Positions 33,878-47,396 are shown, numbered from the stretch's first letter. The stretch: DNA of 64,000 bases from Naganishia liquefaciens (GCA_013423385.1 BLZA01000040.1:62001-126000); one strand, 5' to 3'. Translations and numbers: made by a program. The notes: a model not told the origin generated them from the sequence alone.

Positions 33878-36247
33878 ATGCGCCGAGGATCACATCCTTC
33901 CCCACGGACATCCACCTCGGAATGGGTTCCCCTGACTGCATCGTCGAGTGTCATGCCGATGGTGGCTGGTAGTGACGCTCATCAGCATCAACAGCTTCAG
34001 GATCAATTCGACAAGCCGGGAACGTCGACGACGCCAGTTCCCCAGGAGCAAGTTCCCGAGATCGGTCAAGCGGAACGAGTCGAGATGGCAGACGAGAGCC
34101 GTTGGAGAGCGGGGGAAGGCAACTTTCGTGGAACATCAACATCGCCGCCGGTAGCAGCGGCGTACCCTTATGCAGCAGGCGGATCAACAAGCTACGATCC
34201 GTCCCCGATGAAGCGATTCCTTCGATCCAAGCCTGCAAGAAATACAGCGCTCGTAGCGTTTGTCTTGATCATACTGGCATCACTATTGCATGCTACACAA
34301 CCCGAAATCGTAGATCATGGCTATCGGGTGCTAAGCAATGCCGTCTATCGGAATATGGGTTGGAAGGAGAAGCAAGAAATGGTCAGTCTGGACGCCAGAT
34401 TGAGAAATTTGCTGGATAGGCCTGCTTTGGACCAATGGCAATATGAAACGCTCTGCCGTCATGGTTGTCCATTCTACACCTACAGCAGAAATAGTACGTC
34501 ACTTTTCCGGTGGATTATAACAGCTGATCATGATACATGCGCATGAATAGCCTACTTTTACCACGATGGCAAGGAGAGTCAGTGGGAAGCCATCAAAAAG
34601 GACGACGTGCGGCGATACCGAAATGCCATGATTTCTCACCTCAAAGATGTGGAAGCAAGCGGAGATCATTTGGTATGGACTCCAGACTATCTGAAGGATC
34701 GTGGAGGCAGCGTCAAACGAGGGATCATTTTGACTGGCGGTGAGGGCGTAAGTCTACTTTCCTCAACTCCAAACATGTGCTCACGCCGTACCATTTTTTC
34801 ATCAGTCGACGTTGAAACGAATGCAGATCCAGCTCGACATGCTGCGGAACGTGCTCAATTGCAAGCTGCCCATCGAGTTGTATCATTTCCCGGACGAGAT
34901 GCAGGATCCCGAGACCAGGAAATTCTTCACAGACAATTTTGATGTCAAGCTCATATCGGTAAGGCGCGGCTGATGCAGAAATGGGGGTGATCCTAACTTA
35001 TGAGATCCGGCCACAGTACGAGGGCAAGCGACCCGACGGCAAGAGCTGGCGTAAGTCGCTGCATGTCATTCTCTGTTTGCGTCATTGACATGCTATTACC
35101 GGATTGCAGATATCAAAAATGCGGCTTTCATCACCTCAGACTTCACAGAGTTCGTCTATATGGACAGTGTGAGTCGATTCATGGACGCACAATTGAGCTT
35201 TTCTTCTGACTCATGAATGCCAACAGGACAACATTCCTCTCATAGACCCCGCTACTCACTTTGATTCGGTCGAATACAAGGAAAGCGGATCCGTGTTCTG
35301 GCCGGATCTGTACAAGGATCATCGTAAGTTTGAGTTCCGAGTCCTTCTTGCAGGCGCATATTCGTCTGACAATCCTTTAGCCGACAATGCGATCTGGCGA
35401 ATCCTCGGCCGACCGTGCTCAGATGAGCATTGGCCTGCGGAAACGGGTGAGAATGCGGGACCAGCCTTTGGTCCACGGATCCTAACACCCGACTCTAGGA
35501 CAAGTTGTCTTCGACAAACGGGGCAATGACGGCTTGAATCTCGCCGTATTACACCTCGCCAATCATATGATCACACATCAAGAAATGTATGGTGATCTCG
35601 GATACGGTGACAAGGACTTGTTCCGGTATTCCTTCTATGCCTTGGGATTGCCCTACCAGCAAGCTCCCAAGATTTTCGCGACAACTGGTGGCTTCCAGAC
35701 GCAAAATGGTGATGACAGTGATGAGTTTTGTGGTCACAGCAGTGAGTACATCTCAGTCCAACACGGGCAATCGCTGATCGGGAAGTTCGGTGTGCGCACT
35801 TGCAGTGATCCAGGTATGTGCCAGTCTTGCTGAAGCTACTCCCAACCAACGTAGACTAACTTGTTGCGCCGCTAGTGGGGAACAACGCCTTGGAGCAAAC
35901 GCCACGACGCGGCTTTCCACCCGGAGCCTGCTTTCCTGCACACAATTCTGGCCAAGCACCGCCGCGGCTTGCAACCAGACAAACTATTCTCTCACCTCAT
36001 GCGTCCCAGAATCGACAACATTTCCGAGCCAACACTCGTCCGTACGCCGTACGAATTTACGGGAGACTGCTTCAAGATCTTCCTTAAGGGTACAGACGGT
36101 CTTCCCGAGTCAGAAAACAGCATGCGCGATGGGCAGGGCGTCTTGACCGAGTCCGTTGAGAGCGTGATGGGCGGCCTTGACAACCCGGTCTATGTGGCTC
36201 TGAGAGACCTAGCACAGACTTTCGTCGACATCAACAAGGAGCATTAG
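33878..36247 (+). CDS. Mnn2-like alpha-1,2-mannosyltransferase (GT71)
   Basis: Probable Golgi enzyme adding mannose to glycoprotein or wall mannan from GDP-mannose. Type II membrane layout: cytosolic Ser/Thr-rich tail of about 120 residues, one membrane span (TALVAFVLIILASLLHA), then a lumenal catalytic domain. Motifs: RGIILTGGEG, LRNVLNCKLPIELYHFPDEM, KNAAFITSDFTEFVYMDSDN with the metal-binding DSD, FWPDLYKDHPDNAIWRI, GQVVFDKRGNDGLNLAVLH, GDKDLFRYSFYALGLPY and, across two small introns, FCGHSMIQWGTTPWSKRHDA. About ten exons, including an 8-base microexon supplying MIQ near 35808-35815. The start at 33878 is chosen because the tail is already long; 33737 is an in-frame alternative. Specificity within Mnn2/Mnn5/Mnn1-related enzymes is not determinable. 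Confidence 0.83.
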
Positions 36248-37259
36248 GCACGAAGGAGATGCCGGGGCTTGAGCGAATAGTTTTGGGGTCTGGGGTATAT
36301 ATTAACGTAGACGACAATCTGCCTGCTTGTTGACTTGATATATGGGGTGTATCTATGTCGATCCGCCAGTGGGATCACACCTATGTGACATGAAGTGTAC
36401 AGCGCGCATATGGCGGCGAATTGGCGGGCAGACTGAAAGTGGATTAATCAGATATGTATTGGGTTGAGTTGCCCCGCCTCCAGATCTGAATGGTCCACGC
36501 GCGCGCGCATGGTGACAATGACGGCCCGAATCCTTAGCGCCAAAATCGTAGATCATCTTCTTCCGGATGCAGTATGAGCCAGCCAGCTCGCTTGAATTGG
36601 GCTGAGAGGTCCATCGCCAGGCTGCAAGTCTTTGGCCATCCCGCTCTTATCAAGGAAGACATTGCGCATCGCATATCATCTTGCGATCTCTGCATAAGCG
36701 AAATAGGAGGACTTGGGCCGACTGGAACAATTCGCAAAGCCCCGGAATCGATCGACCGAATGACTTCGTGGTCCTGCTAAGCGATTGCTGCAGGCTGGGT
36801 AACATTCGCATCATCGACACGTCAAGTCGAAAAGCGGTCAAGTTGAAACTCAGGACAACCCGCGACGCTGTATCGGAGTTGAACGGAGACCTTTCTTGGT
36901 GAGGTGATCGGAAGTTCAGGGGAAAAGGGTGTCGTAAAAGGAAGATCTTGCGGGCTGCGACGAGGCGGCAGCGAGGGCAAAAGTCTGGTCTTACTGATAC
37001 CCTGGTGGTGTCTACAAGTAAGTCCGTCGGATGACGCTATTGAAATCATAATCATCTTCGTCTAATCGACGTTCCGCATCAGAATCCACTGCTCTCCCGT
37101 CACGGCAGCTGCCACAGTTCGATCACTTTGGCTTTCATCCCAGCGCAACGTACGGAACTCCTCTAAAGACATTTCAAGGAAAGACGCCGATCAGCTCCAA
37201 GTGCCTCAAGGCCTCGGACTCGAAACGGATCCAGAATAGGCCAACCGCACAGCAACAGT
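36248..37259. other. Intergenic region before the zinc-finger gene
   Basis: About 1 kb. Two overlapping plus-strand open frames (36574-36780 and 36681-36902) have no motifs or starts in good context. The right part probably carries a long 5' leader of the zinc-finger gene. A TATA-like run lies near 36295. Confidence 0.4.
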
Positions 37260-40200
37260 ATGACAGACCCGACGACTCAATCTGGTCAACCGCCAGATTT
37301 CGCTCTCGGCCAGACACGACCTTCGTCTTCCGGCGCCAACGGCCAGAATCAACGCAGACAGGACACAACATCTTCCTACACCTCGATGGGCACAACGCCT
37401 GATTTCGAAACACTACTCAACGAACAAGCCGATGGAGGTAATGGGAATCCCATAAGCGCAGGAGGCATATGGGGAATGGGGAGTTTCGACACCTTGCAGA
37501 GCCCAATAAGTGGAATCGGCCACTCGATGTTTCATCAACAGTCATCTGCACAGCAGCAATTCGCCTCAGATCAGAAGGCGCCATCCGCTTCCAGCCTTAC
37601 TCAACGCCCACCGTCATCGGGAGGAACGCACAGCCGAAGACTTTCGGGAACTGGATCGTTGCCGCGCGATCGCAGGAGGAGCTCGGAGAACACGGAAGCG
37701 GTAGCTGGACGTTCTGCATTGACTCAGGGCGAGATAGTGAGTCAGACCTCATGAAGAATGAGGCTTGATCTGATCATCTTGTTGCATCACAGACGCCTCA
37801 GCAAGTTCGTCATTCTCAGCAACGGCAACACGTGGAGCATATCCCCTCGAGCAGTGATATACAGCAAAAGCAGCTATATGATTTGCAGACAGGAGCCCAC
37901 CAAAAGGATCCTCGCTTTCTCAATCAAGACCGCGTGATGGCGTACCTGCAAAGCCAGGGATTACTTTCATCTCGCCAGGAAGACCTCCAGGGACAATTGA
38001 ACGCGCACAGTCGCAACAATTCTGATCAAAGCGAAGTTCTGTATGGCATGGCAGCTGGGTCGGGACCGCTTTCAGAGGCGCAGCAGGCAGCCATGTTTCG
38101 CGCGATGATGGGAATGCAGCAACAGGGACCTCAACAGCGTATACCTACGCACATGTTTACACAAGATCCGGGAATTTGGCTGCCAAATGCGACTATGGAA
38201 GGCGCGATCGACTTGCAAAACACCCAGCTACTACATCGTCGGCCCTCTATCGGCTTGAGTGATCTTGAATACGACTATGGCCTTGGTCCATCTTCTGCGC
38301 CGCCTATGGCCCTGGGGAACGATGCAAGTCGCATGGGTGGGCAGGCGGATTTCAGATTTGGGGATTCGCATGCTCAGGGCTTCCGAGTGTCGCAGACTGC
38401 ACCTCATCTGGATCAAGCAAATTCATATCTGGAACTGCAACAGCTTCAGCAAATACCGGGAAATCAATTCACCGTGTATCGGTCGCCGCACATCTACCCC
38501 AGCAATATCTCTCCTGGCCCTTCACCTTTGTTGGCTCCGCAGCAGCTTGTGCCCATGTCGGCAGAGGACATGGATTTACAAGCCCGAGCGATTGCTCAAG
38601 CGCAATTCCAGGCGCAATTGCAGCTACACAGCGAATATAACACTCCCGCTTTCAATCGATCCGTTCCCCAAAATCTTGCTGTGGAAGCCATGGTACGCCG
38701 ACATAGCCATCAGCGAGATGCTTCGGCCGCATCCTCGTATGCCGGCTCTGTGCAAGGCTTGGAAGGACTGGAAGATCAGTTCTTGTCGGTCACGGGTCTG
38801 GGCCAGTTAACCGACAACCCATTTGAAGGTCAGGAAGCGAGCGGTCTGTTCGAGACCAAATTTGTGAATATGGATACGTCTGGGGAGAACCATCAGTCTG
38901 TTGCAGCCAGTAAGGGCAGTATATTGGAAGAATTCGATAAGACCGGCGAGATGTCGGCGCAAGCGGAGCCAGTCTTTGGCATTTGGACCACTATCGAAGG
39001 AAACGAGCAGAAAATCTCGCAGGGCGACCTATGGCAAGCGCAGGTCGACTCCACCGAATCAGCTGCGGCTTCCGGCTCCACCGCGAATCTTTCAGATCAA
39101 ATTCTCTTCGCGGAGCCTTCGTCGATGACGAACTCAGTGAACGACAGCACGGGTTCGGAAGGTGCATCGGCTCGATTACCTCAAACAGGTCTGCGACGGG
39201 TGACATCTCTCGAAACCTCTGGTGCTTCAGAATTTAGTCGCGCGATGTCCACTACCCGTACTCCTTCGTCTTCCTCATCGGTTTCGGTGTCGAATAATTC
39301 AGCACCTCGCGACTCCTCGAGTGTCGCAAACCATGCTCCTCCTACCCGTTCGGCAACACTGGAGTCCATGGAAGGGTTTCCAATGCCGCCATTCCAAACG
39401 CATTCTGCTTCCTCGCCCGGTTCAGGTGGAAGTCGGTCCAATTCACCTGTACCGCCATTCAATCAACCTCGACGAGTCAAGACGCTCAGCGGTCCACAAG
39501 CCAAACCTCATTCACCACCACAACTATTCATTCCGGATGGCTCCTCGCCCTCACCCTCGGTCAAAGCGGTTCCGCTTTTCCCGAGTCGAATGCTGAAGAG
39601 CGACAGTGCCGGGCTCGGCGTGCGGTCGGATGCATCGACAAGCTACCCATATCAGCCAGGTCAGATGACGCTGGGGATTCCGACAGGAGGGAATGCGGGC
39701 GGACACCCTGGTAGTGGAGCCTTTCTTTCACCTATCGGTCCCGGCGGTCCTAGCATCAACATCGTTCCCAGCACGCCAACAAGCGGCTTGCGGGAAGCGC
39801 GAGGCATATGGGAGAAACTCGCCATTCAAGCTCAGCAGAATCAGCGCGCCCAGCATGAACAGCCAAACGCCTCCGTTCAAGTTTCCGCCGGCACCATTCC
39901 AGCGCCTCAAGGTCCGTCAAGGCGAGCTTCTCATGCAGGTATTTATGTTCCCGTGACATCCAACAATGCTGCGGTCCCCCCGGCCCAAGCGACTAGCCAG
40001 GATTGCAGCGACATGGCCGACGCAGCAGCTCAATATGGTCTCATCAACGACATTATGACCGTGCCGACGCTTCGCCAACGCACAAGATCGGAAGGGGCAA
40101 TCTCGGCTATGGTCAGTGATCACGCCGTACAGGATCTACAGCAGCAATGGCTGCAACAGGCACATCCAGACGTGAGCATTGATCCTCGAATGCTCATGGG

Positions 40201-41640
40201 CCAATCGACCATGTCTTCCCAGTCTTCCACTCCTGGCGCCGGGTCCGCCCCTGTCGAAATGCAAGGGATGGTATACATGGGCGCCAACGGCGTGCCAGTG
40301 TATGTGCCGCGGCTAGGCGTCGTGCCAGGACCTGAAGCAATCGGCGCGAATTTCATTGTCACCAACGATGGAAGACGCCTTTCATTCGACTCCCGGTTAG
40401 AGAGAGCTTCCGCCCTGATGGGTGCCAAGACCAGTGACTCATCGGCAATGCGTATGGCAGGAGGCTCAGCGGGCAACATTAAGCAAGAGAATTTCGATGA
40501 GCTCCTGACATCGATGGCGAACCCAGGTGAACGAGATAGTGTCCGATTATCTGTTGCCGGTCAGCATCGCCGTCAGGTCAAAAGCGAAGATTGGGGACGT
40601 CCCGCACATATGGTGGATCCTTCTAGGTCAGTAGGTTTCAATTTCAAGTCTAACCCAGCTGATGAGATTCCACGATACTAGCCAACAATGGCTTATTCCC
40701 GAGCCCCAATCTTCCTCTAGGAGGAGCAGTCTCGCCAGCAACGGGAGCGGTTCAAGAAGTAACAGCCCGTCTCGGCCGCGAGCGTCTTCGCCATATTCTC
40801 GCCCACCTATCAATGACAGCATTCCGTATCCTCAACAGTCGCCCCATGTGTCACCGGCAAGATCTACATATTCCTTGCAAGACTCTGGCTCAGACGCGAG
40901 CGGGAACAGTGGTAGGAGGGGTAGAGGCGCTAAGATTGTTAATGACGGCGGACGGGCTAGTTCCAACAAGATACCCAGAGCCAAGGTGACAACTCCGGCA
41001 ACCGAGGTCGCTTCGCGAGGCAGACGGACCAGTGATGGCCTCTTCGAGTGTCCGGTGCCTGGATGTGGTAGCACTTTTACACGGTAAGTTTGAAATGGCT
41101 ACTCGAGTGACCAGGGCTGAGCCATGGTATCCAGGCAATTCAATCTGAAGGGTCATATTCGATCTCACAACGAGGAGAGACCCTACAAATGTACATTCGA
41201 AGGTTGCGATAAAAGTAAGTCCGGCGCGATTGGAGAGCGGCTGGCGTATCCGGCATTCTGATGTTTAACATTCCAGGCTTCGCGCGGCAACACGATTGCA
41301 AGCGGCATATGCAGCTACATATCGGCATCAAGCCTTTTGTTTGCGAGAATTGTAATCGGACCTTTGCCAGATTAGACGCACTCTCCCGTCATCGTAAGCA
41401 TCATACTGCTGATCTCACTTGATACCTCGCTCACAAGGCGCCATTTCAGACAAAACCGAGTCCGGCGCGGAATGTGCGCTGAAGCATCCTCTCCCCACCA
41501 ATCCGGACGGCAGCTTGATGTCCGAATCCAAGTATCGCGCAGAGATGGAGAGGCGGAAAAAGGCTGCGCAGAATGGCCAGGGATCGACATTGCCCACGGT
41601 GACGGAGGGTCGGAAACTCAACCTGAAAATGGAAGAATAA
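37260..41640 (+). CDS. Crz1-like C2H2 zinc-finger transcription factor
   Basis: Probable nuclear regulator of calcium/stress-responsive genes. Long disordered N-terminus (about 1,000 residues, rich in Gln and Ser), then three zinc fingers near the C-terminus: [37 protein letters not shown] and [20 protein letters not shown], the last closing with TESGAEC as in Crz1/Swi5-type fingers. The first intron (near 37737-37793) and four introns in the finger region fit in phase. A PSINIV sequence (39749-39766) matches the calcineurin docking pattern PxIxIT, and Ser-rich tracts lie before it (around 39240-39460), the layout of calcineurin-regulated Crz1 proteins. The start at 37260 is the first ATG of the exon, giving [18 protein letters not shown]. 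Assignment to Crz1 rather than a related Ace2/Swi5 type is moderately sure. Confidence 0.8.
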
Positions 41641-43067
41641 GGCATGCGCCGAAATGGAGGATAGTATAATTTGAGCAGGTGATCATAATGGACAATAGCA
41701 GCGATTGTACGGGTTGTGTAACGATATAAAGGCATACTTGTGCGTCTCATCGTGGCAGCTGTCCCTGACGGGCGGTTTATCAAAACCAAGGGGAGAGGGG
41801 CAAGGACTGCAAAGGTGGGAGGCGAGATGCGCCTCTTTTTAGCCCGTGTTGCGCTAGCTCTCGCGCTAGTCAAAGCTTTCGATCGACTGGCAATGTTTCG
41901 CTCTTGCTTGACACTCTGCCATGGTATAAGACTCACCGTTCACTGCGCGGATTGAGCTTCAGCAGTTGCCCGAATACTTACTCACGAGATCTGCGAACAC
42001 ATCCCACCATGTTCAAGCTGAGATTAGCGAAGAGGACTGTTACGACGAACACTGGCTGCAGGAATACTGAGGTCGGCAAGAAGGGTTAATGGTGAGCATT
42101 CTTTTTCTTTTGCTCTACCTTGCCTTGCTCTCCTTCGTTTCCCCCACCAACGACATCAAACGTATGATGAAACAATTACTCAGCTCACCTCGAGACTGCC
42201 AAAAAGGTTGTCATGAGATTAAATCTCCGGAAACAACGCAAACAATTCCACTCTGATCCTTTCACCTGCCTCATTATTTCTTTTGCCTTCTTCACCTCTT
42301 GATGAACAGAACTGACTGTTTTCCTTCGTTCTGGTGTTTAGTAGCAAGCTTCCTCGTCTATTGCAGGTACGCTGAGATTTTTTTCCAAGTCAGCCCTCAA
42401 TGATGTTGTATGAGTCAAGCAATGGAAAAATGGAAACGTTATCCAATGTCTGGCACCTCCGTGCGGTTTCCTCAATGACCGCCCAGATTCGCGCATCTAT
42501 GGCGCAGCGATATAGTCCCGAGGCTAACCCGTAGCGTGAGCTTGCGCCAAGCTCGATGCTCACAAATTGACTATGCTTTGTCGCTTTGCTATCTAGGCTG
42601 TTGTCTTTGAGTGTATTGAACGCTCGCCTTTGACGTGAAGTGTTCACCAGTAGACAGAAGACCGATCATAGCCTACAATATCACCCTCTCTTGCTTGTGA
42701 TCATTTGCATGGGCAAAACGCAACGGCAACGCAAACACAAAGGTGACCGATAAAGGGAGATCAGGAATGTGTATTCTACTAAGACTATACATTGTACAGG
42801 GGTACGACCCCTTTCTTACGCTCACATTCAGCTAACTATCACAAAGTGTACGAGCCCTTGATCCTTTTGTTTAGGCTTTGTCCGTCGATTCGCTGCCAAT
42901 TCTTAGACTATTGCAGGAGGGGCATCGCCTGTCTTATATAAGTACGCCAGTTTGTAAATGGTGTTTCCTTGGCTTGAATTCATGTGAAACTCGTCAGAAG
43001 TCATTGCCACCTTCAACTCATCAGACACTTCTCATGTCATTTGATCGGTAAACTTACAGGACTGAAT
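41641..43067. other. Intergenic region with P450 promoter
   Basis: About 1.4 kb without a supported gene; pyrimidine-rich around 42090-42130 and 42250-42310. TATATAA at 42935-42941, about 130 bases before the P450 start, is the likely core promoter. Open frames on both strands show no motifs. Confidence 0.5.
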
Positions 43068-44764
43068 ATGGAAACCATAGGCGCAATGCTTGATTTTTTC
43101 CCCATTCTGACTGCATGCGTGTGCGCCGTCGCCTTAATCAACACTCGACCTGGTCGCGGTGGAAACACAATTCCGTGGGCAAAGTCGTCGATACCCTGGT
43201 TGGGTAATGCGATCGAGTGGGGAGCAGACCCTCTAGAATTCCTCCTAAAACAAAAGCGACTGGTGGGAGACGTCTTCCGGGTCAATCTGGTCTTGATGAA
43301 AATTACCTTCGTTGTTGGTCCTAAAGTACGTGTGACAAGGCGTCTCAAGGCATGATGCAGAAATAAAGTTGCACTTTGGAAATAGTGGAACCACTGGCTG
43401 CTGAAAGAATTGCCAGAAGAAGAGGCCAGCGCGTATCAAACTCTTCCGGCACTCAGCTGCGGCGTAATCACTGGCGCCCACGTTGAGCATGGACTTCCAC
43501 TTCAAGTTTCCAAAACTATTCGACTCGGTAAGGGCTTTGCGAGAAGCATCAACCAGTGGCGCTCATAGATTTCGATGAGTCTAGGCAGCAATCCACCCGC
43601 CCGTCAGCAGAACATCGCAAGCCTGTCGATGAACATAGCACAGCCGACCTTCGATGAATGGGCGTCGCGTGACAACGTCGACCTCTTTGCCGAATCTTCG
43701 GATCTCCTCCTTCGAGTGATTTTTACGACGTGTTTTGGCCGAGACTTCGCTGAAGCGCACTTTGGCGAACTTTCCGCTATTATGAGAGGATTGCAGCAAG
43801 GCCTGACGAGCCCCTGGTCCAGATTGTTGCCTTTATGGGCAACTCCTGCGGGCCGAGGTATCCTACGTGCTCGAAGTTCTCTGCAGGATTTACTCACGGC
43901 CGAGGTTCAAGACAGATTAAACGACCTGGATAATTGTCGAGAGTCCGAGGACTATTTGTCCTTTATGCTGGTATCGAACGGCGACAAGGGCTCCGTAGGG
44001 ACCGACAGTGAACTAACCGCACATTTTGTGAGTTGTTCAGTTTCTGCCTCCAGCCTTAGAGAAGATATTGACAAAAGGTCGAACATGACCTCCAGGCCGC
44101 GTACTTCATCACCGCACATGCCAATATGGCAGGCGTATTCGGCTGGACTATCTTGCACCTTCTCCAAAATCCAGACTTCTTGTCCGCTTTCGAGACCGAG
44201 ATCGCTCAAAATCCGTGCACTGATGATGGCACTTACCCGCTCAAGGCCATGCCACTAGGCGAAGCATGCGTAAGGGAAACTGGGAGACTGTACGGAAACG
44301 CAATCTCACTAAGGTATGCGACTCAAGACCTGGCTGGACCGGATGGCACCATCATTCCCAAGGGATTCGTTTCAGCATCGCCTCTGGCAGTGCATCAGGA
44401 CCCCGTCCTCTTTCCCCAGCCAGGTAAATGGAATCCAAGCCGTTTCTTAGCTTCCGAAGACGGTACACCATCTCCGTATCCCGAATTGCATAAGAAGTCC
44501 CAATTTCATCTGTTTGGATCTGGCAAGCATATGTGTCCCGGTGAAAAGATGGCTAACACGATCTTGCGAGGGAGCTTGTGGCCTGCCCTGTTGAACAAGT
44601 ACCGACTGAAGATCACAGGAGGGCTGAATGAGGGGGAAGGCGTGGATCAAGTCGGAGTAAAGCCGGATCATGGAAAAACTCTTGGAGTCCCGTATGGGGT
44701 CCGTCCAGTCTTCGTCAAGTTGCTGAAAAGGGAGATTCCACTCTCTGCGGTCATTATCGAATGA
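43068..44764 (+). CDS. Cytochrome P450
   Basis: Heme-thiolate enzyme, probably on the endoplasmic reticulum; substrate unknown. Four exons. The N-terminus METIGAMLDFFPILTACVCA is a membrane anchor, followed by the proline-containing IPWLGNAIEWGADPLEFL. The K-helix ExxR is ETGR in ACVRETGRLYG, the PERF-like region is KWNPSRFL, and the heme loop is FHLFGSGKHMCPGEKMA with the ligand cysteine. Helix I reads ITAHANMAGVFGWTILHLL, which lacks the usual [AG]Gx[DE]T. This layout recalls CYP7/CYP8-related proteins. The first exon/intron joints (GPK/WNHWLL and RL/GSNPP) are in phase but less secure than the heme end. About 480 residues. No biosynthetic cluster partner is evident; neighbours are a transcription factor and Dot1. 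Confidence 0.85.
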
Positions 44765-45143
44765 AAGCATAGATATCGTAGCATCGAGGTAGCTCCTCTC
44801 ATGCATCGATAAGAAGTGCTTGTCAAGATGCCACGATGATGTGGGAATCGTCTACAAGAAAGAGGCGTCAAAATAGCGTGGAAGTACTTCCCTTGTTCCC
44901 TTGCGCTCGAAATAAATGACGATGCGAGAGCGCAGTATGCATAGACACAGTAGATCCGAAACGATGTATGCCTCGAGAACCAGTTGTCCATCGAGCGGTC
45001 TACGAGCTGGTTTACCAGAATTTCTGACCGCGAGCACTCGTTTTTCATATCGACAGCTTGTCATCACTACACTAAAGCTTGAGATACGCAAAGTTTGCAG
45101 GCGTGTACGCACTCTGCTAATGCAATCTTGCTGTGAGCCCGAA
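44765..45143. other. Convergent 3' region of P450 and Dot1 genes
   Basis: About 380 bases between two stop codons facing each other. Minus-strand open frames here run past the Dot1 stop in other frames and are not supported. Confidence 0.55.
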
Positions 45144-47396
45144 TCATCGCGCTCTCGATGCGCGCGACGATCGTCCCACCTGATCTTTCCAGAACTTCTC
45201 GACTGCTTTTCGTGATATGGTATGTTCGAAGTATCTTCCGCCTCTGCAGAGGCAATGTTAACTCATGTGTATCGTCGCTACTGATCAGTCCACTTACTCG
45301 CTCGTCCAACTGACACTGCCTTCTGTATACCATTTCTCTTTCATTTTAAGAATTGCCAACGGAGATGTAGCCTTGTGGCGAAGCGTCAGCCGCGCATTGT
45401 GGTTCGAAGCGGGCGCGTGAGGCTTACTGTACGCTCTGTGAGCCGGAAATTTTCGCTGACAAATGGCTTCAAACTGATTATCTTGGTGCCTTCCTTCAGG
45501 TCAAGGAATAACAATGACAACTTGTCATTCAGCGGCGGAGTGAACGCGTAGTTATTCACCAGCTGATTTCATTTGAGCATCATCCTGTTCCCTGAACACA
45601 TGAATACTCACCACCAGATCCGCCACCTGTAAAGCCTTGCGTGTCTTTTCATGCTTGCAGAAATCTGCTTCATACGCTCGACAATCTTCCGTCCCTCTCA
45701 AAGCCCACATAGCCCATCTTCGTTTCGCTTCTGCGATCTGCGCTGTTGCTAGTCGAGCAGGATTGGGCATGCTCTCAGTGCCGTAGCTTGCTGCCGAGGT
45801 TCTACACGGATGACGGCAAGTTAGCCCGAAAGCCGAAGCATCTGGTGTAATGGACTGACTGTAGTGCCACGTTCACCAGAGCATTCCCTACACCTGATCC
45901 GAGATCGACGCTATAACCATCATTGCCATCAATGGGTTTAGGGTTCTTCTCTGCATGACCAGACTTACAAAACATTCTTCGGTCCCAGAGGATTTTCTCG
46001 CAAGATTTTCGCTATGAATCTTTCTCTCGGCGTCAGCGGTACAATGTAGGGTCCGATGAAGTCAAACCCACTTTGGCTCCAACTCTCCGTAAACGTTATC
46101 ACTAAACGGCTCGTACTCATGCACACTCCCCACTTCAGGCCCAACGACACGTTGATAACACTGTCCCCCGACGAGCTCACAAAGCGTCTGCCACATCTGC
46201 ACCGTCAGCTGGCTCTGCCACGCTTCCGGTTGAGCGAGATACGCCGCGATGTCGGGGCGAATCGCACAGAGCGTGGTGTTGAATCTCTCGACCGCTGAAC
46301 GAAAGAGCGGGCCGATTTGTCGATTATATCCTCGCTGAAGAGCCCGCCAAATGGATTCTTCCGGCTTAAAAGTACCTGCGCTTGTTGGTGTACCTGGCGC
46401 AGGCGACGATATAGATTGAGTAAAGGGTGAGGCAGAGCCTCGCGGAGATCCGGAATGATTATGCGTGATTGGTATCGCAAGGAGCCGCTTGTGAGCCATC
46501 AGTTCGTCCCGACCAAAAGTCTGTGCATGCGCCGGAGGGATGTATACTTGAAAGCCAATCAGCGGTGAAGAGGAGCGAATGCGCGCTTTACGTACCCAGA
46601 ATCATGGCTTCAATGGCAGACTTCAAATCTTCGATGGGATTATATTCGTTTGTGGTCCGAGGCACGATGAGAGGGAATCTGAGGTACTGATGAGCAGGAG
46701 ATCAGAATGGGTGATCAGACCGCGCACCTCTCTGAGCATCCGTAGGCGGGATAACATAGCTCGACGTCCGGGGCGACATTATCGGTGATGGCAAACCCGT
46801 CTTGCATGAAATCTACATTGTTCAGGAGGAATTACAGTCTAAATCGCTCGAAGGCATGCGATAAACCTACATGAACGATATTTTCCCAAATTCGAAGCCA
46901 CGATGGAAGTAGATGGGATGTAGCCTTTCCATTCCGTAGACGACATTGATGGATGTTGCTCGAGGTGTTCCGAATGAATGCAATTTGGACGAAAGACTTG
47001 ACGAGTGACAGGAGACGACCCTTGCAGCTGAGGTTGTGCTAAATCTGTTGCAGGTCCGTTCAACAAGGCTTGTGGCGCTGGAGTAGCCTCATCTTCAGAC
47101 GAGGATGTCGCTGATGATACCGGTCGTTTCTTGACAGGTGGCTTTGTAGCTTTTGGTGCCTTCTTTCGTGTCAGCTCCTCCTCTGCAACTTTTCTCCTCT
47201 TGTTAGGAGGTGCTGATGGTGTCCCTCCTCGGCTGTTGGAGGGCTTGATCCAGCTCGGCGAGGAACTTGAAGCAAAATCAGACGACTGAGGACGCGATGT
47301 AGCTGGACGCGATGGTGGCCGGACAACTACCGTTTTGCGCGTTGTGACGCTTTTCGGCTTTGTGGATGCAAACTTGTCATCAGCGAAGAAGTCCAT
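45144..47396 (-). CDS. DOT1: Histone H3-K79 methyltransferase Dot1
   Basis: Methylates lysine 79 of nucleosomal histone H3, with roles in silencing and DNA-damage signalling. The start [15 protein letters not shown] is followed by a basic disordered N-terminus ([17 protein letters not shown]) suited to nucleosome binding. The catalytic domain is spread over many exons. It includes [18 protein letters not shown]; the S-adenosylmethionine site [17 protein letters not shown] (formed across two introns); [35 protein letters not shown]; the motif [33 protein letters not shown]; and a C-terminal [20 protein letters not shown]. The stop at 45144 follows a short basic tail. Introns include two GTCAGT- or GTGGGT-type donors; all phases agree. 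Closest alternative is none: the ordered motifs are diagnostic. Upstream in-frame ATG at 47462 exists but is less likely. Confidence 0.9.

Noticed and set aside
37832-40681. Zinc-finger gene ending at 40681
   Set aside because: The stop lies inside an intron; splicing from TCTAG at about 40626 to CCAACAATGG continues in frame to the three zinc fingers.
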